Assembly (NCBI GenBank): GCA_949293245.1
Contig: CASFCS010000004.1
Span: 1 to 64,000, forward strand
Length of the DNA stretch: 64,000 nt
DNA from: an uncultured bacterium
GTDB taxonomy: Bacteria > Bacillota > Clostridia > Oscillospirales > Oscillospiraceae
Direction of reading: 5' to 3'
The translations under genes and the position numbers were made by a program. The notes beneath the pieces were generated by a model. It worked only from the letters and a program-made list of their open reading frames with translations. It made no database searches and was not told where the DNA came from. Within the stretch, counting starts at the first letter, position 1. Each line of letters begins with the position of its first letter. This document shows positions 49,210 through 56,684 of this stretch, in pieces.

Positions 49210-50535
49210 ATGGGAAACAATCTGATTGCCGCAGTGGAGCAGGCTGGCATCGTTGGCGCCGGCGGTGCTGGGTTTCCAACCCATGTCAAGCTGAACGCCA
49301 AGGCAGATACCGTCATCATCAACGGCGCGGAGTGTGAGCCCCTGCTCCGGGTGGATCAGCAGCTGATGGCCCGCAAGGCTCAGACTCTGCTGGAAGCCCT
49401 GAACATGATCGTGGAGCAGGTGGGCGCCCAGCGGGGCGTGGTGGCTTTGAAGGAGCACTACCACGAGGCCACTGCCGCCCTGCAGCAGCACCTGCCCCGG
49501 TATCCCAAGCTGAGTATCCACCTGTTGGGCGGGTTCTACCCCGCCGGTGACGAGCAGGTCATCGTCTGCGAAGTCACCGGCCGGGTGGTGCCCGAGGGCG
49601 GCATTCCCATTCAGGTGGGCGTGGTGGTCACCAATGTGGAGACTGCCCTGAACGTATATGCCGCAGCCACCTCTGGCGCGCCGGTGACGGAGAAGTACGT
49701 TACCGTGACCGGTGCGGTGCAGACCCCCATCACCGTCAAGGTCCCCCTGGGCGCCACAGTCCGGGAGACCCTGGCCATGGCTGGGGGGCCCACGGTGGCG
49801 GAGTATTCGGTGGTCAACGGCGGTCCCATGATGGGCGCCCTGGTCTCTCCGGACAGCTATATTACCAAGACCACAAAAGGCCTCATCGTGGTCCCTAAGG
49901 GTCATCCCTTGCTGCTGAGCCTGGAGAAGCCCCTGGCGCGGTCCATTCGGGATGCGGCCATTGCCTGTATGCAGTGCTCCCTGTGTACCGAGGTGTGCCC
50001 CCGGGCCAATCTGGGACACCGCATCCATCCCCACAAGCTCATGCGGCTGGCCGGTTACGGCTCGCTGTGTGACGAGAAGGACACCCCTATGAACGCCTAT
50101 CTGTGCTGCGGCTGCCGGCTGTGTGAGTACGCCTGCGTCATGAACCTGCAGCCCTGGAAGCTCAACGGCAATCTGAAGGGGATCCTGGGGAAGAACGGAA
50201 TCCGCAACACCCTGCACAACCAGCCCGAGCATCCTGCACCCTTCCGCGAGACCAAGCGCTATCCCGTCCACAAGCTCATCCATCAGCTGGGGCTGTCCCA
50301 GTACGACGTGCCCGCGCCGATGGATGAATCCCTGCGTAATGTAAGCAAGGTCACGCTCCCCCTCCGCCAGAATGTGGGGGCGCCGGCCGAGCCTGTGGTG
50401 AAGGCGGGGGACGTCGTCACCGCAGGGGATCTGATCGCCCGTATTCCGGAGGGCAAGCTGGGCGCCAACCTCCACGCGAGCATCTCCGGTACTGTACAGG
50501 CGGTTACCGACACAGCGATTGTGATCCAGGCGTAA
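49210..50535 (+). CDS. pduS: Cobalamin reductase-type flavoprotein PduS
   Basis: 441 aa RnfC-like protein. The N-terminus 'GIVGAGGAGFPTHVKLNAKADTVIINGAECEPLL' binds FMN/NADH. Two [4Fe-4S] motifs start at Cys253 (CMQCSLCTEVC) and Cys299 (CCGCRLCEYAC). The C-terminus folds like a barrel-sandwich hybrid ('VVKAGDVVTAGDLIARIPEGKLGANLHASISGTVQAV'). In Salmonella it reduces cobalamin for PduO and contacts PduT. Start ATG 49210 is chosen for AAAGGA upstream; ATG 49186 is an alternative. Confidence 0.95.
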   Translation: MGNNLIAAVEQAGIVGAGGAGFPTHVKLNAKADTVIINGAECEPLLRVDQQLMARKAQTLLEALNMIVEQVGAQRGVVALKEHYHEATAALQQHLPRYPKLSIHLLGGFYPAGDEQVIVCEVTGRVVPEGGIPIQVGVVVTNVETALNVYAAATSGAPVTEKYVTVTGAVQTPITVKVPLGATVRETLAMAGGPTVAEYSVVNGGPMMGALVSPDSYITKTTKGLIVVPKGHPLLLSLEKPLARSIRDAAIACMQCSLCTEVCPRANLGHRIHPHKLMRLAGYGSLCDEKDTPMNAYLCCGCRLCEYACVMNLQPWKLNGNLKGILGKNGIRNTLHNQPEHPAPFRETKRYPVHKLIHQLGLSQYDVPAPMDESLRNVSKVTLPLRQNVGAPAEPVVKAGDVVTAGDLIARIPEGKLGANLHASISGTVQAVTDTAIVIQA

Positions 50536-50598
50536 TCCCGATCCGACAGTTTGTAAGTTTTACGAGACCTAAAATCTACATCAAAGAGAGGGAAAATT

Positions 50599-51513
50599 AT
50601 GGATATCTTGGCATTGATCGCAGCATTTGGCGGCGGCGCTATCGGCGCCTACATGGGCGCGCTTCCCGCCTTTATTATGACCGGCGTGCTGGCCCTGCTG
50701 GGTGCCGGCCTGAGCGCTGCGGGCGTTGAGGCCGGTGGGTTCATCACCACTTACATGGCGTTCGGTTCCTTTGTGGGCCCCCACATCGCCTTCGCCGGCG
50801 GCGTGGCCGCGGCCGCCTATGCCGGCCGCAAGGGCAAGCTGAGCAGCGGCGCTGACATCGGCTCCCCCCTCAACGGCCTGGGCTGCCCCGACGTCATCGT
50901 GGTGGGCGGTATCTTCGGTATCATCGGCTATGTGATCGCCACCCTGATCGGCATGCTGCCCGGCATCGGCGCCGGCCAGATCGCCGCCACTGACCTCCCC
51001 GGTATCACCGTGGTCATCTCCGGCATCATCTCCCGTCTGGTGTTCGGTAAGACCGGCCTCACCGGCAAGTACACCGGCAAGGGCCCCCGCACCTGGGCTT
51101 CCGGCGGCATTACCTTTGTCTACAATGTGATTCTGGGCCTGGGCATCGGCGTGGCCGTGAGCTTTGTGGCCGCCGTTCTTTCCCAGACTGACTCCTGGGC
51201 TACCATTTCCGGCAACTATGCCGTGCTGTGCTTCGGCTTCGCGGCCATCACCCTGGTCTTCACTCAGACCGGGTCCGCTATGCCCGGCACCCACCACATC
51301 ATGCTGCCCGCCGGCCTGGCCGCTGTGGTGGGCATCGGTGTCTGGGGCCCCTACGGCGCTTTCCTGGGCGTGGTGTTCGGCATTCTGGGCTCTCTGCTGG
51401 GCGACTTCTTCGGCAACACTTTCAACAGCCACTGCGACTCCCACATCGATCCTCCCGCCTTTACCATCTTCATCCTCACCTCCATCATCAGCGTGCTGGG
51501 TGCGGTGCTCTAA
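50599..51513 (+). CDS. Uncharacterised polytopic membrane protein of the microcompartment operon
   Basis: 304 aa, very hydrophobic and Gly/Ala-rich with about eight membrane segments. Small conserved-looking polar patches break the helices: 'YMAFGSFVGPHIAFAGGVAAAAYAGRKGKLSSGADIGSPLNGLGCPDV', 'TQTGSAMPGTHHIMLPAG' and 'GNTFNSHCDSHIDPPAF'. His and Asp in the last two could form a substrate or ion path. No signal peptide and no MIP (PduF) signature NPA were seen. Located between pduS and pduT in the same direction, it is a candidate transporter for the diol, a product or a cofactor. I do not recognise a named family. Confidence 0.8.
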   Translation: MDILALIAAFGGGAIGAYMGALPAFIMTGVLALLGAGLSAAGVEAGGFITTYMAFGSFVGPHIAFAGGVAAAAYAGRKGKLSSGADIGSPLNGLGCPDVIVVGGIFGIIGYVIATLIGMLPGIGAGQIAATDLPGITVVISGIISRLVFGKTGLTGKYTGKGPRTWASGGITFVYNVILGLGIGVAVSFVAAVLSQTDSWATISGNYAVLCFGFAAITLVFTQTGSAMPGTHHIMLPAGLAAVVGIGVWGPYGAFLGVVFGILGSLLGDFFGNTFNSHCDSHIDPPAFTIFILTSIISVLGAVL

Positions 51514-51550
51514 GCTTGGCGGTTTAAGCGTGTAAGAAAAGAGGCTTTAC

Positions 51551-52099
51551 ATGGGAATTTCCATAGGACTGCTGGAACTGAAAAGCATCCCGGTGGGCAT
51601 TCAGACCGCCGATGAGATGCTGAAGGCTGCCAATGTGCAGCTGTTGGTGGCGGCGCCCACCTGTCCGGGCAAGTACGTCATCATCATCAGTGGCAATGTT
51701 GGTGCGGTGAAGAGCTCCATGAATACGGGCCGGCAGTTTGCCGGCACCTTCCTGGTGGGGCACCACACCATCAACAACGTCCACGAATCCGTTCCCGCCG
51801 CGGTGGTGGGGACCACTGAGGTGAGTAAGGTGGCCTCACTGGGTGTCATTGAGACCATCTCCGCGCTGACGGCGGTGCAGGCGGGCGACATCGCGGCTAA
51901 GGCCTCCAACATCACCCTGATGGAGATCCGCATCGCCCGGGGCATGGGCGGAAAGGGATTCCTCATCTTTACCGGTGAGGTATCGGCTGTCCGCTCTGCG
52001 GTCAAGGCCTGTATTTCGGGTCTGGAAAGCAGCGGCGAGATCATCAGCCACTGTGTCATCCCCTCCCCCCATGCGGATCTGATAAAACAGTTGATGTAA
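51551..52099 (+). CDS. pduT: Microcompartment Fe-S trimer shell protein PduT
   Basis: 182 aa with two BMC domains ('SIGLLELKSIPVGIQTADEMLKAANVQLL', 'SLGVIETISALTAVQAGDIAAKASNITLMEIRIARGMGGKGFL'). Cys38 in 'APTCPGKYV' is at the position that holds the [4Fe-4S] cluster in the pore of Salmonella PduT, which is thought to pass electrons to or from PduS, encoded two genes upstream. Confidence 0.95.
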   Translation: MGISIGLLELKSIPVGIQTADEMLKAANVQLLVAAPTCPGKYVIIISGNVGAVKSSMNTGRQFAGTFLVGHHTINNVHESVPAAVVGTTEVSKVASLGVIETISALTAVQAGDIAAKASNITLMEIRIARGMGGKGFLIFTGEVSAVRSAVKACISGLESSGEIISHCVIPSPHADLIKQLM

Positions 52100-52120
52100 G
52101 CAGTGGAGATGTGGTATACT
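52091..52120 (+). promoter_or_regulatory. Candidate internal promoter after pduT
   Basis: TTGATG (52091-52096), 18 bp, TATACT (52115-52120). The -35 overlaps the last codons of pduT and the -10 sits inside a long inverted repeat. It could drive the last five genes (triple-CxxC protein, peroxiredoxin fusion, pduU, pduV and perhaps beyond) separately. Confidence 0.5.
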
Positions 52121-52150
52121 GTTCTGTGGAAGCAGGCAGTATACCACATC
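52108..52150. repeat. 14-bp perfect inverted repeat in the pduT - triple-CxxC spacer
   Basis: 52108-52121 pairs perfectly with 52137-52150 around a 15-base loop. No T run follows, so it is not a normal terminator. As DNA it overlaps a -10 element and could be an operator; as RNA it would be a strong stem that may protect or process the 3' end of the upstream message. Confidence 0.75.
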
Positions 52151-52209
52151 CCGCAAAAGCTCTCGCCCAGCAGGGCAGAAGCAACAGCCCATGAAAGGAG
52201 GCAGCATCC

Positions 52210-52416
52210 ATGAGTGAGCAGCAGTGCCCGAATTGCCACTATCCCATCCCCGAGCGCAAGAAGCCCGGTGAGGAGAAGGCTCCCGGCAGCATGTATCATC
52301 CCTCCAATCCGGACGATACCGACAGCGTGGACTGCGCGCAGTGCTTCTATCAGGCTCCCCAGGAGCCCCAGAACGAGGACTGCCCTCAGTGCCACTACAG
52401 CCCCGACAAAGAGTAA
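52210..52416 (+). CDS. Small triple-CxxC metal-binding protein, 68 aa
   Basis: Three CxxC knuckles are regularly placed: CPNC (6-9), CAQC (about 42-45) and CPQC (about 58-61), each followed by an aromatic residue (CHYP, CFYQ, CHYS). The middle is Pro/Lys/Asp-rich and probably unfolded. AAAGGAGG lies 8 bases before ATG 52210, so it is well translated. No named family was recognised. Zinc or Fe-S binding is likely. It stands alone between PduT and a peroxiredoxin gene, which suggests a redox or metal-handling role for the compartment. Confidence 0.8.
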   Translation: MSEQQCPNCHYPIPERKKPGEEKAPGSMYHPSNPDDTDSVDCAQCFYQAPQEPQNEDCPQCHYSPDKE

Positions 52417-52470
52417 GCTCCAAAAGACGCAATGAAATGAAAAAATAAACGATAGAAAGGGAGGACGAGC

Positions 52471-53268
52471 ATGGAACGTCTGGTTGGCAAAGAGGCGCCC
52501 GCTTTCAAGATGGAGGCACTGAGCGCCGACGGTGAGCATTTCACCACGGTAGAGCTTTCTGATTACGCAGGGAAATGGCTCGTCCTCTTTTTCTATCCCA
52601 TGGACTTCACTTTTGTCTGCCCCACAGAGCTCACCGCTTTTTCTGAGCGGCGGGCGGCCTTTGAACAGGCGGGGGCGGAGCTGCTGGCGGTGAGTACCGA
52701 CAGCAAATTTTCCCACCTGGCCTGGACCCGGGAGGGCCTGGGCAAGCTGGGGTACCCCATGGCGGCGGACCAGACGCTGCGGGTCTGCCGGGATTACGGG
52801 GTGCTGCTGGAGGACGAGGGGGTGGCCCTGAGGGGTCTGTTCCTCATTGACCCCCAGCAGAAGGTGCGCTACAGCGTCATCCACGACAACGACATTGGCC
52901 GCAACCCGGAGGAGATCCTGCGGGTACTGGCGGCCCTCCAGTCCGGCGGCCTGTGCGCCGCGGGTTGGACCGCGGGGCAGGATAACCTCCACCCCGAGAT
53001 CCCCCAGGAGCAGCCCCACCTGGAGGTGACGGGCCAGTACGATGTCACCATCTACACCCAGCCCGGGTGCAGCTACTGCCGCCGCACCAAGGAGTTTCTC
53101 CAGGAGTGCGGGGTGGCCTACCGGGAGGTGGACCTGACCACCGACAAAGCCGGCCAGGCCTTCATGGCCCAGCGGGGCTACACCGCCCTGCCGGTGACAG
53201 TGATCGGTGACACGGAGATCAGCGGCTATGACATGGCGCGGGTGCGCAAGGCGCTGGGGCTGAACTGA
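52471..53268 (+). CDS. Peroxiredoxin-glutaredoxin fusion protein
   Basis: 265 aa. Residues 1-180 are an AhpC/Prx1-type peroxiredoxin with the peroxidatic Cys in 'YPMDFTFVCPTELTAF' and a resolving Cys in 'GGLCAAGW' (normally VCPAGW). Residues about 190-265 are a glutaredoxin with the dithiol motif CSYC ('VTIYTQPGCSYCRRTKEFLQECGVAYREVDL', 'ALPVTVIGD', 'SGYD'). The glutaredoxin part could re-reduce the peroxidase in cis. AAGGGAGG precedes ATG 52471. Its place before pduU suggests protection of the oxygen-sensitive B12 and Fe-S parts. Confidence 0.9.
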   Translation: MERLVGKEAPAFKMEALSADGEHFTTVELSDYAGKWLVLFFYPMDFTFVCPTELTAFSERRAAFEQAGAELLAVSTDSKFSHLAWTREGLGKLGYPMAADQTLRVCRDYGVLLEDEGVALRGLFLIDPQQKVRYSVIHDNDIGRNPEEILRVLAALQSGGLCAAGWTAGQDNLHPEIPQEQPHLEVTGQYDVTIYTQPGCSYCRRTKEFLQECGVAYREVDLTTDKAGQAFMAQRGYTALPVTVIGDTEISGYDMARVRKALGLN

Positions 53269-53298
53269 GGCCCCTTTTGAAACAAGGAGCGATCGCGT

Positions 53299-53676
53299 AT
53301 GGATGAGAACAGACAGGACCCCAGCCTGGGGAAACTGCGTATTGTCCAGGAGTCGGTTCCCGGCAAGGAAGTGACTCTGGCCCATATCATTGCCAGCCCC
53401 GACGAGGTGATCTATCAGAAGCTGGGGCTGGACCCCAATGTGGACTATCACCAGGCGGCCATCGCCGTGCTGGCCATCTGCCCCTGTGAGACCACCGTTA
53501 TCGCCGGCGACATCGCCCTGAAGACCTCCAAGATTGAGATGGGGTTCCTGGACCGGTTTTCCGGCACCCTGATCTTCACCGGGCGCATCGGCAATGTGGA
53601 GTCCTCGGTGCGGGGCATCCTGACCTACCTTAAGAACAAGCTGGGCTTTACCGTCTGCGAGATTACCCGGACATGA
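53299..53676 (+). CDS. pduU: Circularly permuted BMC shell protein PduU
   Basis: 125 aa EutS/PduU-type hexamer. 'RIVQESVPGKEVTLAHIIASPDEVIYQKLGL' (the N-terminal strand that caps the pore as a beta-barrel), 'AIAVLAICPCETTVIAGDIALKTSKIEMGFLDRFSGTLIFTG' and 'VRGILTYLKNKLGFTVCEITRT' are diagnostic. It overlaps pduV by 4 bases (ATGA). Confidence 0.95.
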   Translation: MDENRQDPSLGKLRIVQESVPGKEVTLAHIIASPDEVIYQKLGLDPNVDYHQAAIAVLAICPCETTVIAGDIALKTSKIEMGFLDRFSGTLIFTGRIGNVESSVRGILTYLKNKLGFTVCEITRT

Positions 53677-54182
53677 AAAAAATCATGCTGGTGGGCCGCA
53701 GTGAGTGCGGCAAGACAACGCTGCGTCAGGCCCTGAAAGGCGGTACCATCAAGTACCACAAGACCCAGTACATCAACCACTACGATGTGGTGATCGACAC
53801 GCCGGGGGAGTATGCGGAAACCCATACCCTGGGCAGAGCTCTGGCGCTGTACAGTTACGAGTGCGATGTCATCGCCCTCCTGCTCAACAGCACGGAGCCC
53901 TATTCCCTCTATCCGCCCTGTGTGGCGGCCTGTGCCAACCGGCCGGTGATCGGCATCGTGACACAGATCGACCAGCCCAAGGGGAATGTGGACCGCGCCC
54001 ACAACTGGCTGAAGCTGGCAGGGTGTAACCCCATTTTCCATGTCAGCTCGTACACCGGGGAGGGGATCTGGGAGATCCTCAACTATCTGAAAGAGCCGGG
54101 AGACGTGCTGCCTTGGGAGAGCGCCGAAGAAGCGGAGAAGCCCCGGAACGTGGTGTCCGACAAGTATGGACCGATTGTGTAA
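53673..54182 (+). CDS. pduV: Microcompartment-associated GTPase-like protein PduV
   Basis: 169 aa EutP/PduV family. The P-loop 'GRSECGKTTLRQAL' is intact, 'VVIDTPGEYAE' is the switch II region and 'GIVTQIDQP' the base-recognition motif. PduV is thought to act outside the compartment, binding the shell protein PduU and affecting its movement or positioning. It is the last gene before a terminator. Confidence 0.93.
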   Translation: MKKIMLVGRSECGKTTLRQALKGGTIKYHKTQYINHYDVVIDTPGEYAETHTLGRALALYSYECDVIALLLNSTEPYSLYPPCVAACANRPVIGIVTQIDQPKGNVDRAHNWLKLAGCNPIFHVSSYTGEGIWEILNYLKEPGDVLPWESAEEAEKPRNVVSDKYGPIV

Positions 54183-54196
54183 GTTTGCAAACAATG

Positions 54197-54241
54197 GGGA
54201 GCGAATGGCGGGAAGGCGTCCCGCTGTTCGCTCCCGTTTTC
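54197..54241 (+). terminator. Terminator at the end of the pdu operon
   Basis: A long stem (about 54197-54213 with 54219-54235, nearly perfect) is followed by GTTTTCTTA. It separates the pdu operon from cobT. Confidence 0.85.
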
Positions 54242-54326
54242 TTATTTGTGCGCCCGATGGGGGCGGGCTGTCTTTTGGTTGACAGCTGTGGTATGGGTTC
54301 AAAAAGCAAAAAGGAGGATGAGGACT

Positions 54327-55385
54327 GTGGAACTGCGAGAGATGCTGGACACCATTAAGCCTGTGGATGAGGGGGCCCGGGAGGCGGCCTGGAAGCACTG
54401 GGACGCCGTGGCCAAGCCCCTGCGCTCCCTGGGGCTGCTGGAGGAGGCGGTGGTCCGCATGGCCGCCATTGAGCGCACAGAGATGGTGCGCCTGGGGAAA
54501 CGGGCTGTGGTGGTCATGTGCGCCGACAACGGGGTGGTGGCCGAGGGGGTCACCCAGACCGGCCAGGAGGTCACCGCCATCGTGGCAGAGAATATGACCC
54601 GGAAGGCCACCTCTGTGTGCCAGATGGCCCAGGTGGCCCGGGCGGACGTGATCCCCGTGGACGTGGGCACCTGCCGCCCCCTGTGCGAGGGGGTGCTGGA
54701 CCGGTGCATCCGCCGGGGGGGCACTGCCAACATGACCCAGGGCCCCGCCATGAGCCGGGAGGAGTGTCTCCGGGCCATCCAGGTGGGCATTGACATTGTA
54801 AACCAGCTGAAAGAACAAGGATACGGTCTTATTGCCACGGGGGAGATGGGCATCGGCAACACCACCACCTCCTCGGCCATCGTGTCCGTCCTGCTGGATC
54901 GGGACCCCGGCCAGGTGACTGGGCGGGGGGCCGGCCTGTCCTCTGCGGGGCTGGAGCGGAAGATTGCCGCCATTGAGCGGGCCATCGCCGTGAATGCCCC
55001 CGACCCCGCCGACCCCATCGACGTGCTGCACAAGGTGGGCGGCCTGGATATCGCCGGGCTGGTGGGTGTATTCCTGGGCTGCGCCGCCCAGCGCATCCCC
55101 GTGCTGGTAGACGGCTTCATCTCCGCCACTGCCGCTCTGGTGGCCACGCGGCTGTGCCCCTGTGTCCAGGACTATCTCATGGCCAGCCACGTCTCCAAGG
55201 AGCCTGCGGGCCAGATGCTGCTGGATGCCCTGGGTCTGCGGCCCCTGCTCTACGGGGAGATGTGCCTGGGAGAGGGTACCGGCGCGGTGGCTATCATGCC
55301 TCTGCTGGACATGGCCCTGGCGGTGTACCACGGCATGACCACTTTTGAAGAGACCAATATCGAGACCTATGTGCCCCAGGTGTGA
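54327..55385 (+). CDS. cobT: Nicotinate-nucleotide-dimethylbenzimidazole phosphoribosyltransferase
   Basis: 352 aa enzyme that activates the lower-ligand base to its riboside phosphate. 'KPLRSLGLLEEAVVRMAAI', 'VMCADNGVVAEGVTQTGQEVTAIV', 'GEMGIGNTTTSSAIVS' and the catalytic Glu region 'YGEMCLGEGTGAVAIMPLLDMAL' are conserved. I choose GTG 54327 because AGGAGG lies 9 bases upstream and abuts the ATG at 54318. No riboswitch or clear promoter was seen in the 86-bp gap after the pdu terminator. Confidence 0.94.
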   Translation: MELREMLDTIKPVDEGAREAAWKHWDAVAKPLRSLGLLEEAVVRMAAIERTEMVRLGKRAVVVMCADNGVVAEGVTQTGQEVTAIVAENMTRKATSVCQMAQVARADVIPVDVGTCRPLCEGVLDRCIRRGGTANMTQGPAMSREECLRAIQVGIDIVNQLKEQGYGLIATGEMGIGNTTTSSAIVSVLLDRDPGQVTGRGAGLSSAGLERKIAAIERAIAVNAPDPADPIDVLHKVGGLDIAGLVGVFLGCAAQRIPVLVDGFISATAALVATRLCPCVQDYLMASHVSKEPAGQMLLDALGLRPLLYGEMCLGEGTGAVAIMPLLDMALAVYHGMTTFEETNIETYVPQV

Positions 55386-55920
55386 GGAGGGCTGCCGCCT
55401 GACCCTGGTGTCCGGCGGGGCGGCCAGCGGCAAGTCGGAGTTTGCCGAGTCCCTGGTCACCGCCACGCCGGGGCGGCGGATCTACCTGGCCACCATGGAG
55501 CCCTGGGGGGAGGAGGGGGCCTTCCGCATCGCCCGGCACCGCGCCCTGCGGGCCGGGAAGGGATTTGAGACGGTGGAGCGCCCCCGGGACCTGACCGGAG
55601 CGTGTGTGCCGGAGGGCTGCACGGTGCTGCTGGAGTGCCTGTCTAATCTGGCGGCCAACGAGTGTTTCGGCCCAGATGGCTTTGACGGGGCGGAGGCCCG
55701 CATCCTGAAGGGAATCCAGGAGGTGGCAGAGCGGTCCCGGGCCCTGGTGGTGGTGACCAATGAGCTCTTTGGGGACGGGCTGCCCTACGACGGGGAGACA
55801 TTGCGCTATCTGGACGTACTGGCCGCCCTCAACCGCCGGCTGGCCCGCATGGCGGACCGGGTGGCGGAGGTGGTGTGCGGCATTCCCATCTGGTGGAAGG
55901 GGGAGGGACCATGCGGCTGA
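55369..55920 (+). CDS. cobU: Adenosylcobinamide kinase / guanylyltransferase CobU
   Basis: 183 aa from ATG 55369, or 173 aa from a CTG at 55399. The P-loop 'LVSGGAASGKSEFAE', the guanylylated His segment 'RIARHRALRAGKGFETVE', 'CLSNLAANE' and 'VVVTNELFGDGLPYDGETLRYLDVLAALNRRLARMADRVAEVVCGIP' mark CobU. The ATG has no ribosome site, whereas GGAGG is 8 bases before the CTG, giving the usual N-terminus LTLVSGG; a CTG start is therefore possible. It overlaps cobT at the ATG start and cobS by 10 bases. Confidence 0.9.
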   Translation: MCPRCEEGCRLTLVSGGAASGKSEFAESLVTATPGRRIYLATMEPWGEEGAFRIARHRALRAGKGFETVERPRDLTGACVPEGCTVLLECLSNLAANECFGPDGFDGAEARILKGIQEVAERSRALVVVTNELFGDGLPYDGETLRYLDVLAALNRRLARMADRVAEVVCGIPIWWKGEGPCG

Positions 55921-56684
55921 TCCGGGCCTTCGGGCTGGCCTTTGCCATGTACTCCAAGATTCCCATGCCCCGGCAGGAGTGGAACGACCGGGATCTGGAG
56001 TATGTATTTTGCTGGTTCCCCGCCATCGGGCTGGTGTGCGGGGGGCTGTACCTGCTGTGGTGGCGTCTGGCGGCCTTTCTGGGGCTGAGCGCCGCCCTCA
56101 CCGCCGTGGTATGTGTGATTTTGCCCCTGGCGGTCACCGGGGCCATCCACCTGGACGGCTTTTGCGACACCGCAGATGCCCTGGCTTCCCACCAGAGCAG
56201 GGAGCGCAAGCTGGAGATCCTGAAGGACTCCGCCGTGGGGGCCTTCGCCCTCATCGGCTGCGTGTGCTACCTGCTGCTGGAGTTCGCCCTGTGGTACCAG
56301 GCGGCGGTGGACGCCTTGGAGCCCTGGGTGCCGGCGGTGGTGCCGGTGCTCTCCCGGTCCCTCTCCGGCCTGGCGGCGGTGACCCGGAAAAATGCCCGGG
56401 GCTCCGGATTGCTGGCCACCTTCACCAAGGCGGTGACCTGCCGGCAGGTGCGCTGGGTGCTGGTGGGCTGGCTGGTGATGTGCGCGGGGGGAATGCTGTT
56501 TCTCTCTTTGCCCCTGGGGGGCGCCGCCCTGGCGGCCGCTGGTCTCACCTACGGCTACTACTATGTGGTATCCCGGAAGGAATTTGGCGGCATCACCGGG
56601 GATCTGGCCGGGTGGTTCTTGCAGCTGTGTGAGCTGGCCTGCCTGCTGGCAGTGGTAATCGTGGGGAGGGTGATGGCACTGTGA
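55911..56684 (+). CDS. cobS: Adenosylcobinamide-GDP ribazoletransferase (cobalamin synthase) CobS
   Basis: Membrane enzyme (257 aa) joining adenosylcobinamide-GDP to the lower-ligand riboside. 'SKIPMPRQEWNDRDLEYVFCWFPAIGLVCGGLYL', 'GAIHLDGFCDTADALASHQSRERKLEILKDSAVGAFA' (the metal-binding DGFCD block) and 'YYYVVSRKEFGGITGDLAGW' are diagnostic. ATG 55911 follows GGGAGGG. Confidence 0.95.
   Translation: MRLIRAFGLAFAMYSKIPMPRQEWNDRDLEYVFCWFPAIGLVCGGLYLLWWRLAAFLGLSAALTAVVCVILPLAVTGAIHLDGFCDTADALASHQSRERKLEILKDSAVGAFALIGCVCYLLLEFALWYQAAVDALEPWVPAVVPVLSRSLSGLAAVTRKNARGSGLLATFTKAVTCRQVRWVLVGWLVMCAGGMLFLSLPLGGAALAAAGLTYGYYYVVSRKEFGGITGDLAGWFLQLCELACLLAVVIVGRVMAL

Noticed and set aside
54242-54326. 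Possible cobalamin riboswitch upstream of cobT
   Set aside because: No B12 box or GGGAA..GGTGAAA-type segment is present and the spacer is too short.
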